Shown: positions 42,546 to 52,600 of the stretch, piece after piece | How positions within the stretch are numbered: the first letter of the stretch is position 1 | How the letters are laid out: each line of letters begins with the position of its first letter | Source: Blepharisma japonicum | Taxonomy: Eukaryota > Ciliophora > Heterotrichea > Heterotrichida > Blepharismidae | Reading direction: 5' to 3' | Assembly (NCBI GenBank): GCA_949751835.1 | Contig: CATKHK010000044.1 | Location: forward strand, 248,001 to 312,000 | Length of the DNA stretch: 64,000 nt | Notes under the pieces: generated by a model | Database searches by the model: none | Told to the model about the DNA's origin: nothing | What the model saw: only the letters and a program-made list of their open reading frames with translations | Made by a program: the position numbers and the translations under genes

Positions 42546-43955
42546 CTAACTTAGCATTTGATCTGCATTTGCAGACTCAATAATTGAGTCCTCCCAGCTT
42601 CTAAGGAAATTCATTTCATGAGGCGTTTTGCTTCGTTTATTGAAGTCTAAGCTACTATTCCTAATATTTTTCTTTTTTACTGTATAGCTTGCAGGGTTCT
42701 GGCTATCTCTATGCTTCCTGTTCCCTAAAGAGCTTCTCGGCCTATTTGGCAGAAGCCTTTCAAACTTGTTATTATATGGACTATTCCTTATTAAATCCAC
42801 TTTTACCCTTTTTTCCCTGAGGGTTGGAAGCTTCCTAAAATCCCCGCTCTGAGCTCTTCTGGATTTTTGTTGGTTGTGTTTATCTTCTTCTTCAGGAATT
42901 TCTTGAAGCTCACTGAGCAATCTTCGTTGAAAAGACTGAATTACATGTTGTAATAATGGACAGTCATTAGGAAAAAACGCTTTTAAAAGAGATATTGCAG
43001 TCTGATGGGTTACTTCTCTATATAAAAATTACGCTTGCCGACGTTGGTCTGCAGTTAATTGCTGAGAACTTTTTAAGTGCTTCATTTCGGTCGCTACACA
43101 AAAGAGACTGACTGAGTGAAGGGCAATTTTATAGAGAAGATAGTCTTTAGTAAATTCAGCCTGGAGTAAAGGTTTTTCAAGTATTTCTTCAAGTGATAAA
43201 GGCTGAATCACCATGATGTCTGAGATCCCAAATTCGCTTACTCAGTTACTAAATGTAATAACCCCAAGAACTGACCTCATTTCTAAAGATTCAGGCTTAG
43301 GGATTTCTCCAGAATTTAAATAAATTGAAATTGCTTTCAAAATTTCTTGTGCACTTGCTGCAATTGCTTGAAAAACGGTGATTAGTTGTAAGTCTAAGCT
43401 CTGAATGTACTTTTTATTTTTAAATTTTGATACCATTGCTTTAAAGCCATCAAAAGTAGCTTGTAAAGCATGCTTTGTAAGGTTATTTGCAAGTTTGGCT
43501 TTTTCTAAAGCTTCTTTATGCTTCTTCATATTTGAAAGCGTGACGCAAAGCTGGATCAAAAGCTTTGCGTGGAGTTTTGTCTTTTTTATATCATCAGCGA
43601 CATCTTCTAAACTTTTTTGTATATTAACTTTAGAGCAATTAAAAGCACATGCTTCAAGATAAGCTGCACATTTTTCCATATCGCCCAATCTTTGATAGCA
43701 AGCACTAATATTATTTAATGTAACAATTACATATTCAACTTTTGCTGGTTTACCTTTGGTAGCCATCATTTCGAGCAATTCTTCAGTTTGTTTTAAATAG
43801 GCAAGTGAACTTAATGTCTTTTCTTTTGCAAATTTTTTTTGAGCTTTTTCGAGGAGAGTTGATGAGAGATCTTCTAAGTCTACTTCACTATTAAGAATGC
43901 TTTGTAAAGGATTTTCAATGGGTTTTTCTTCAGAAGTAATAGAAGGCTCTGCCAT
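42546..43955 (-). CDS. TPR-repeat protein, smaller relative of the 10048-12621 gene
   Basis: About 464 residues with a 15-nt intron at 43018-43032 (minus-strand GTAATTTTTATATAG). The N-terminal part carries TPR-like repeats: VIVTLNNISACYQRLGDMEK, LLIQLCVTLSNMKKHKEALE and VFQAIAASAQEILKAISIYL. TGA joins FSNWVSEFG. The C-terminal 150 residues are Arg/Lys-rich and disordered (RPRSSLGNRKHRDSQ). The repeat style and order echo the larger TPR/IQ protein at 10048-12621 (both begin with an acidic Lys-containing N-terminus and have an N-M-K-K-H-K-E-A-L-type repeat), so they may be distant paralogs. No IQ motif is seen here. Confidence 0.7.
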
Positions 43956-45164
43956 CTTAAGTTATAGAAGTTAACGAAGATATAGTTTGTGGATAATTTT
44001 GACATTTAAGAATAATCAGGCCCTAAAATAAATTTCTGGTTTAATAAATATAAATTATATTCTTATTGTCGATTTTTATTAATTTATTTTAAAACATTTT
44101 TAAGTTGCTGCTTATGAGTGCCTTTATAAAAAACTAAAATGGGAGAAATATTATGGAAAAGAAATAAGGAAATAAAGGAATATAGAATTATTAAAAATTG
44201 CATAAGAACTTCTGAAAAATTCAGAAAAAATGAATGATGCATAAGAAAAGGAAAATAATAATTGTATACAATTTATTAATACGATTTTTATATGTTCCAA
44301 AAATTTAAGATAAATTAATATAAGTATACAGATAGTTCGCTAAAAGCATAATTAATTTATATTTAATGGCTTTATTGGTAATTTCAAGGTTATATCAATA
44401 TGACACCATTATTGATTTTTATTTGAAAACTTAGTAAAAGGACGAATTTAAATTTTGTAAAGACTTAATTAAGCTATATGAATTAATATTGTATCATTAT
44501 GAAAGCTTACTGATATGACAGTCAATTTTTTGAAACTGAAACTGCTATTCTTATGATTAAACTTATGCATTCGAATTTTATTTTGCTGAGAATTTTGGAA
44601 AAGTAGGTAGATATATTTGAAGAAAACTATGTTATCAAGCTAAAATTGTCAGTTTTATTTTAAAGATTCTTTAGGAGCTATTTAGATAAGTCTCATCAAT
44701 ATTTGATAGCGTTATTAATAATACTTGGACCAAAATAGAATTAGTGAAAATGTCAAAATTTACTGTAACTTGTGATAAATTGGGATAAATTTATGATTTC
44801 TAAAGGGTTGAAATATAATGCTCACTTATAGCTTTGATTATAACCCTTTTCCATTTTTAGTTGATATAGATCATCTACAATTTAAAATGATTTGCAGATT
44901 GGATAAAACATTAGGTTTAAAAAGGAATTATGTTGGTTCACTTATATGAAATTTTCCAACATAAACCTTTTTATCAGAAATTAAATTTAGTACTAATAGA
45001 GCTTTATTGAAATTCATTTGATAAACGTACTTAAATATTACCAAGCTTCTGTTATAAGTTTATAAACCGACATCATTAATAATGCCCTTATTTCTGCTAT
45101 AAATTTAATGAAATTGCCAACCATTCTCAAATCAAGATCGAAGGAATAATAAAAATAAATTTTT
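43956..45164. other. 1.2-kb AT-rich gene-poor region
   Basis: Longest gene-free stretch in the window. Reading all frames with TGA as Trp, I find only short openings of about 20-30 codons (for example at 44366 and 44516) with no family resemblance. A 9-bp inverted repeat (TTATGTTGG at 44928-44936, CCAACATAA at 44956-44964) could form a weak hairpin. No tRNA, tandem repeat or mobile-element end was recognised. It may be decayed sequence or a regulatory region for the FHA gene. Confidence 0.4.
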
Positions 45165-46214
45165 ATGGGAAACTTATTTGAGCTTAGTAAGACAGAATAC
45201 ATATATGAGAATACATATCGCGGATCTACTCATCTAGAGAACACAACAACGATAAGCGATATAGAACAAATTTTAGAAGCATTAAAAACGACTCCAAAAA
45301 CTATTGAAAATGCAATGCCAGCAATAAGATACCTCTGAGTGACCAATTTTTCAAAAGAATTTTTAAATGAGGCGAAAAGCTTGGAGGATTTTCTTAAAAA
45401 AAATTATCCATACATTGCTAATGATAGCCCCATCTCACAGAGTCAACCAGCTGTAGAATCTGAACATTTAGATAATCCTGATTTTAGCTGAGCTGAAGAT
45501 GAAATAATAAAGCTTGACCAAATCGTCGAGGAATCTATTTTTTATGAAAGTGTTTTTCGAGACAAAAAATTGGTTTTGAAAGCATTGAGCACGCCTGAAA
45601 AATGCTCAATAAATGTAGGCTCAGAATATACGTTTTTTCTTACAGGATCTTGACTTAAAACAATAGGATTTACGAAATCAGATTTGGAAGCGCCTGATAT
45701 ATTCATATCAGGTCCAAATTTACTTTCTGCAAAGTGAGAAAATAATAAATTTTTAATCAAGGAGTCTTCAACAAGAACTCCGACAGCAGCAATTTTAATC
45801 GAAGAAATAATAATTAAAGACAAAGATATATTTTTAGCTGGAAATTATATATTTGAATTTTCTATAATTGATTATCAGACGCTTTTGCTGAGATATAAAA
45901 AAAGAAATGATGCTATTTCATCAGAAATTATCTGAAAAAGCACTATGCCTGTAAAATTAATAGGGAGATCTAAAAAAGTGACTGATTTAACTTTCGAAGA
46001 TGATATAATGATGTCTAAAATTCATGCTGCTGTAGAGTTCATAAATGGGGACTGATGAATGCATAACAGACACTCCAGAAATGGGGTGTGAAAGCATTTA
46101 CATAATAGAAGTACTTTAGAAAATCGAACTGATTCAGAATGGATTGAAGTTCCAAATTATTCAAAATTCATTTTTCATGATGTAATTTTTTCAGTGAGAA
46201 TGAATTCAAGTTAA
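45165..46214 (+). CDS. FHA-domain protein with myristoylation-type N-terminus
   Basis: 349 residues, no intron, with 8 of 9 Trp codons being TGA, so under the standard code it is broken into short pieces. MGNLFELS is a plausible myristoylation site (Gly2, position 6 Glu is less ideal). The C-terminus carries an FHA phosphothreonine-binding domain: VKLIGRSKKVTDLTFEDD, SKIHAAVEFINGDWWMH, then HSRNGVWKHL. Gly-Arg, Ser...His and Asn-Gly sit in their usual places; the conserved binding Arg is present. The N-terminal half looks mixed alpha/beta without a known domain. Likely a membrane-attached reader of phosphothreonine. The stop is TAA at 46212-46214. Confidence 0.85.
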
Positions 46215-46808
46215 AGTTTTGATTTTTTTTAAATTCGCTACAAAGTTATTTAGGGATATTGCTGAGATAGCCAAAAAAGATTTTCAATAATATGCTAAAA
46301 TAATTTAGAATGGCTATCTAAATATATAAATTTCTTAAATGACTTAGACTTTTGTTGAAAGCTATTTGGGATATTTAAATATTTTTATATTAATATTTAT
46401 TAATATAATTGCCCTTGAGATATTTAATCTCTCCATCTTCATTCTGTCGACCCAAATGATGATAGATTCAATATTATAGTATATCTAATTAGAATTTTAT
46501 TAGCAAATCAAAAAATATTCTCACCAGTAATAATTTGAATTACACTTACGAATTCTAAATTGACAATATACTAATTATTCTATAAGTAAAAAAAATTAAA
46601 ACAAACAAATTTGATAGGATTGAAAATATTAATTTAAACCTCAATAGCAAGCCAAAAATTATTTAATTTTATCACTCATGCGATTTTCTTAATACTAACG
46701 GTTTTCCATTTATTTATATTTTAATATTTTTAAAAATAATCCTTTTCAAATCCAAATGGTTCAGTATTTTTCTTCATAATTCTGACACATTGAAAAACGT
46801 ATATAACT
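46215..46808. other. AT-rich intergenic region
   Basis: 594 bp, very AT-rich, between the FHA and TauE/SafE-like genes. No ORF with protein character in any frame and no repeat of note. It presumably includes the promoter of the transporter gene. Confidence 0.4.
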
Positions 46809-48383
46809 ATGAATAAGATTGTGATTATGTGTCTGTTAATTGTATTGGTGAGCTCAGAATCCTGCAAAAATGACAATGACTGCACCACTTATTCTAGCTG
46901 CCATAATGGTACTTGCAAGCACAAAGACCTTTTTCAAATCAAAGATTTAGAATGAGTTGGGTCTTTCTTAATAGTTATCGTTAGTGCACTATCAAATACG
47001 TCCGGAATTGGTGGAGGAGCTTTAAATGTCCTAATCTGTCTAGTCTTATTTAACTTTGACACTACTTATTCAATTCCACTGTCTACGGTCATAGTTTTTG
47101 GTGGTAGTCTAGCAACTATAATAATTCAAGTTCCTACAAGGCATCCAGTAAAAAATCGACCTCTGATTGACTATAATATTGCATTATTTGTGATATCTCC
47201 TATGCTTTTCGGAGCTACTGTTGGAGTTATTTTGAATAAAATTTTTCCTTCGTGACTTATTCTTGCTCTTCTTATGGCTGTTCTGATTTTTATGTTATAT
47301 AACTCTTTGAAAAAATATAATAAGCTTAGAATTCAAGAAGCTAACCAAAGGAAAATTCTTCGAAATAAAGGATTATCAAATGGGATCTCTGAAATTGTTC
47401 CAATTCCGATTCAAAATCAAGATAAAAATGACCTAGAAAACGAAAACTGCTCAAAAGTCGACGAAAAAGACAACAACGAGCTGCAGACTCCAAACGTTAT
47501 TGATTCTAGCCCTATAAAGAATCATGAAAGCATAGAAATAGAGTGAAAACCTAGTAATAATGATGGCAATGAACCATCACAAATTTCTAACGTTAACGAA
47601 AAAGATTCAAGTGAATATTTTATAGAAGATGATCAAGAGATAAAGATAAATCAGGATCTAGAAAAAATTTATAAATCAGAAAAAAGGATTATTTTATACC
47701 GGCAATTTTTATATATTCTTGCTATTTTTGGTCTTGCTATTTTAGGGTCAGTTATGAAAGGAGGAAAAGGTTTGGACTCAATACTAGGTTTTGATCAGTG
47801 TAGTGACTGATATTGGATTTATTTCGCTTTTTTTTTGATTTTTCTATTAATTTTATGCTTTATAGCTGAAATTTATGTTGTCAGAGGAGTAAAAAGAAAA
47901 ATTGAGCTAGGTTATGATTTTGATGATCATGATGTTAAATGAAATTTAAAAAATTCTACGATAGTTTCGACTGTTACAATACTTGCTGGGATTTTGGCAA
48001 GTTTATTAGGACTAGGAGGAGGATTAGTAATGAATCCTATTATGTTGAATATAGGCTACCGGCCTGAAGTGTCTACTTCAACTTCCTCGTTTTTGGTTTT
48101 ATTGACCTCTGCAATTTCAATGATACAATATGCAATTGCTGGATCAATTATTTATAATTATGGATTTTGAATGTTTGGGTGCTCTGTAATTGGTTCCTCA
48201 ACAGGGACATTTTTAATATTGAAAACAGTTAAAAAATACAAAAGGGTGTCAATTGTTGTGCTTATTTTAGGAATTATGATGCTTCTTAGCTTGATAGGAG
48301 TGCCTTTATATGGAATTATTGATATGATTGATAAGTCAAACAAAGGAAAGTTACGCTATGGATTTGCAGATCCTTGCGGTTAA
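46809..48383 (+). CDS. TauE/SafE-type membrane transporter with secreted Cys-rich N-terminus
   Basis: 524 residues. A signal peptide (MNKIVIMCLLIVLVSS) precedes a small disulfide-rich segment (CKNDNDCTTYSSCHNGTC), then four membrane spans. The first bundle begins FLIVIVSALSNTSGIGGGAL and includes TVIVFGGSLATIIIQVP; a second bundle begins VTILAGILASLLGLGGGLVM and includes SFLVLLTSAISMIQYAI. The repeated GxGGG motif in the two halves is the hallmark of the TauE/SafE sulfite/sulfonate exporter fold. A 140-residue acidic cytosolic loop separates the halves. Several Trp are TGA. In other organisms this family moves sulfur-containing anions; the ciliate substrate is unknown. Similar two-bundle forms are common in ciliates. 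Confidence 0.82.
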
Positions 48384-48474
48384 AGTAGTTAGCTTTTAAT
48401 TAATTTTAAAATTTTTTTAAATTAGTATTTAAATAATTATGGTGTATTCCTCTATAATAAAATAATTATGTGAA

Positions 48475-48788
48475 ATGAAGAATAGAGTTATAATAGAAGA
48501 AGAGATCGATCAAAACTACGAACCAACAGAAAAAGAAATTATCGAATACAGCATATGGCTTGATCAAACTATTCCAGGTGATGAAGATTTGCTATACATA
48601 GCTCGTGAAGGTTTGAAAGCTTCTCTTCCTCGGCAATAAAGCCATGCAAAAATTCTGAAGGTGATATTTATTTTTTCAACTTCGAAACCGGCCAAAGTAA
48701 ATGTGGAAGTCACTATAAAAATCTAGTAAGAAAAGCAAAGAGTCTAAAAAGGGCCTGAAAACATAAAACTAAAAAAAAGCTTGCTTAA
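48475..48788 (+). pseudogene. CEP164-like N-terminal/WW-domain fragment, frame-broken
   Basis: The first frame reads YEPTEKEIIEYSIWLDQTIP then LLYIAREGLKASLPRQ and stops at TAA (48637-48639). Shifting frame directly continues KPCKNSEGDIYFFNFETGQS, then HYKNLVRKAKSLKRAWKHK, and ends at TAA 48786-48788. Together they follow the start of CEP164, a centriole distal appendage protein (EYA..., LAREG, LPxxWKPC, GDIYYFNF, GQSxWDHPCDE, HYRxLV). The first WW Trp is lost at the frame change, and the WDHPCDE block is missing. No short GT...AG intron rescues it. Best read as a decayed gene copy, less likely an assembly error. Confidence 0.68.
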
Positions 48789-48879
48789 TTCTCAAATGAA
48801 CAGTACAGTTATTAATGATCTTAACAGTAATCTCAAAAAAACATATTAGTGTTTTAAACATTATAGACACTTTAAGAAG

Positions 48880-49387
48880 TAAAACAGCTGGGATTTTGAG
48901 TGGACCAACAATCTAGAATTAGAAATGGATTTCAGAGCAATTTGCTCAGCATATCAGACCATTTCTAGCCTTTATGATCCACCACTAATGCAAGCTTATC
49001 AAGATTATCTTAATGAATATCAACAAAAGACATTTCTTTATGATTTCGAAGATTATGGCCAAACAACTAATTTAATTATTTATAACACTGAAACTGAAAC
49101 CCAACAAGTCAAAATCTTGAGACTCCTAAAACACTTAATTCCGCTACTTCCATAACTCAACTTTCAAATGGCAAGCTATTCTGTTTTGGTGGAGCTGATT
49201 TAGCTTCTGAAATTACAGTACTAATTAATGTAAATGGTGGAGTCGAAGAGCTGCCGTCTAGAATCTATTGACATAACTCATCTATGTCTGTTTCAACAAA
49301 AGCGTCTATTACTTTGGAGGAAGAAGTAATTACAGTAATTTAATTCAATCTAGTAGATTTGATTTGGATCAAAAACAATGGATTTAA
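48880..49387 (+). pseudogene. Kelch-like gene remnant, frame-broken
   Basis: Three pieces in different frames follow one another. The first (48925-49155) reads DFRAICSAYQTISSLYDPPL to NLIIYNTETETQQVK. The second reads SITQLSNGKLFCFGGADLAS to VNGGVEELPSRIYWHNSS. The third reads FNKSVYYFGGRSNYSNLIQS to FDLDQKQWI and stops at TAA 49385-49387. FGG-type kelch blades occur in the last two. Frame changes cannot be explained by 15-16-nt introns. It is a decayed relative of kelch proteins such as the intact gene at 690-1646. It follows the CEP164-like remnant directly. Confidence 0.62.
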
Positions 49388-49674
49388 TTAGTGTCAATAA
49401 TTATCAAAAATTATAAGCTTTAGAAATAAATAAAAGTAATTTTTAATAGAGGATGCATCATAATTTGAACAGAAATAATTTGCTTCTAATAGCAATATGC
49501 GTTTGTTTAAAATAGCGAAGAATCACAAGTAGATATTTTCGTTATTTTATGATAAGTTTATAGGATATTAAATAAAATTATAATTATTAATACGCTATAT
49601 TCTATTAAAATTCATAAAATCTTTAGTTTAGCGAAGCTCATTTTATAAGGCATACGAAATCTATAATAATTGAT

Positions 49675-52600
49675 ATGAACTCAGCTGTTGCAGGCGTACT
49701 TAATAAAGTCTTAGGCGAATACGTTGAAAACCTTAATGCTGAGCAGCTAAATTTGTCTGTTTTCAGCGGAGAAATCAAGCTTCAACAATTAAAGCTAAAA
49801 ACAGATATACTTAAAGTTTTAGGTTTACCATTTGACTTAAAGCACGGACAAATCGGAAATTTATCAGTCAGAATTCCTTGGACAAGTATTGGATCAAGCC
49901 CACTCAAGATCGAAATAAGCGAAATTTATATGTTAGTTGGGCCTAAGCCTCCTTCTGCGTGAAATGAAGAAGAAGAGAAGAAAAATAAAATTAGTTTAAA
50001 ACAAGCATCCCTTGATAATTTTGAAACAATTTATTCATCTGAAGCTGCAGTTAATGTAGAGCCAGGATTTGTAGAGAAACTTGTGACAAAAATAGTAGAT
50101 AATTTGCAAGTCAGTATAAATTCGATTTATATTAGGTATGAAGATGATGTGTCAAGTACTGAGCCATTTGCGTTTGGAATTGCAATTAAAAATGTGCAAG
50201 CTGCTACTTGTAATAAGAATTGGCAAATTGAGTATATTTCAGATGCGGCGATTACTTATAAACTTGTGTTATTGGATGATATTAGAGTTTTTATGGATTA
50301 TGGGGAAAATTTTGAAATAACATCAGGCAGTTTTGATGAATTTTTAAATTTAGCATATAAAGAGAAAACACCTCAGCTTAATCATAGATTTTTACTTAAA
50401 CCAACGAGCTATAGGCTAGAGCTTATTATGAATAAAAATTCCAAAGATTTATCACTCCCACAAGCTTTTGCAAGTCTAACAAACGTAGAAGTAGGCATTG
50501 GTATTGAAACTAATCAAATAACTCATATGCTAAAAATATTAGAATTCATGGCTTTATACGCAAACTTCCAAAGCGGTGTTTCTAACTCCGAAGTGGAAAC
50601 TGAATTTTCTTCTGAAGAAGCCTCAATATATAGAGAGCTTTATAAAAAATGAAGAATTCTAAGCAAAGGCAAAGATTTAGAAAAAATCAAGAGCTTAAAA
50701 ACAAAGATGGAACTTCATGAAAATGGAAAAATATTGCAATCAATTATTACTCAAAGGACTAATGTTAATACAGAATTAGAATTACTTAGAAAAGAAGAAG
50801 CAGTTAGAAATGAAATTTCAGCGATCGAAAATGCAAATCAAGGAGGAGCTTTTTCTTCTATATCAGGGTATTTTTGGGGGAAAAAGGAGTCTGCAAAGAA
50901 AAAAGAGGAAGAAGAAAAAAAAGAAAAATTAAAAATTGTAAATGAAAAACTACTCGAAATTTTAAAAGAAAAAGAAAATTTCGCTAAGCAAATCGACAAT
51001 TTAATATCAGACACTCAAGTATTCACCAATCTGCCTTCTACTTATGTCAGATTCAAAGTCCAATTTTCAGTATCAAACACCATTATTTCTATAAAAAATA
51101 CAGAAAAAGATCTATTAATTTATTCTGTCAAAGATTTTAAAATAGAATTTGGCATGAGACCAGAAACCATATACGCAAAAGTTAATATCGGAAATGGAGA
51201 ATTAACAGACAAAGTGGTAAACAGCATTGTTTTCCCTAATATTTTAGTGACTGAATTTCTTAATCTTGAATACGATCAGCTGCCCTCTCCAAAATTATCA
51301 ATAAAATCAGGAGCTTTTAATGTCGCAACCAATTTAGAATCATTATTAAAAGTTTCTAATATCTTTTCTACAGCCATTGCACAGGAAATCGACATATCTA
51401 AATATGTAGAGGCTGCAAGTACAAAAACAAGCGAGTATATAAAAATTGGCGAGCAGTATGTAAAAGACCTTGCAAAAACAGGCTCACAAGCTAGCATTGA
51501 GCTAAATCTTGATATGAAAGCTCCAGTTATATTTATCCCAATGAATATTCATAGCCTCGATGAAGGAATTCTTGTTCTAGACGGTGGACATTTATATGGG
51601 AAAACCTCTATTGAAACCTTATCGAACTTCTCCTTTGACAAATATATTTTCAATTTAGTAAACACAAAAATCTGTATAGTCTGAAATTGTCCTTCAGCTG
51701 ACGAATGAAAATCAGGAAATCTCCAAGACTTTTTATCTCCTGTTGACTATAAGTTCACTGCTTTGAATTGCAAAGTGGAGCAACATTTAGTACCAGCTTT
51801 TGTATTTTCTACTGAAATAGGGAAATTAAATTTTGATTTAGATGAGTCTATTTTATTTTTTACTTGGAAATTACAGGAAGAAATTTTTAGGATTTTAGAC
51901 CAAAATAAGCCTGCTGAAGTACCTATGCAGAAACTGAGAGGGGATAGCTTGGTTATTGAAACAGAAGCACTGAAAGATAGGATGAAAAGAATAAAAGATA
52001 TAGTGGCCATGAAAATGATAGTAAATTTTAATGAAATTTCATTAAGATTGAGGAAGCAGAAAAGTCAATTAGCTGTTATTAAATTTTATGAAATTTATCT
52101 GGACTTAGGCTTAGGCTCCCTTGGAGAAGTACTGGGAAAGCTCAAATTAAAAAAAATCGAAATGGAAGATTTACGAGAAAAAGTTCAATTAAGAAAAGTT
52201 ATTTGTAACCCAGCTCTCTATGATGATGACAAAGGTGAAGACGAATTTATGGACGCAGTAGAAGAAATAAACCAGCTTGTTATAGATTTCCAATTCAGAC
52301 CTAAACTTGATACTCTTCATGTTGATCTAATTCTTTCTGAGATGAGAATTATGCCTTCTCCAGACCTATTTTCACAAGCTGTAAACTTCTTTACTAAGCC
52401 TATAGCAAAAGCTTCATTTGCAACTAAGTCTTTTCAATTAGAAACTGCTCCCCCTGTAGCTCATTCGAAATGTAAAACTGTTTTTATTACAAAAATGTCG
52501 CTAGAACTGTCTGGAATTGAAGTATGGCTACCAATGGATGTATTTAATAGTAGAAAAAGAATTGGGTGCTTTAAATTTGGGGTATTTTTGAATTACGACT

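Noticed and set aside
44928-44964. 9-bp inverted repeat TTATGTTGG/CCAACATAA
   Set aside because: Short stem with a 19-nt loop in AT-rich DNA; likely chance and no U-run or other signal nearby. Mentioned only within the spacer entry.
48637-48639. Programmed frameshifting in the CEP164-like fragment
   Set aside because: The missing Trp and the missing WDHPCDE block point to decay rather than a recoding site; no slippery motif is evident.
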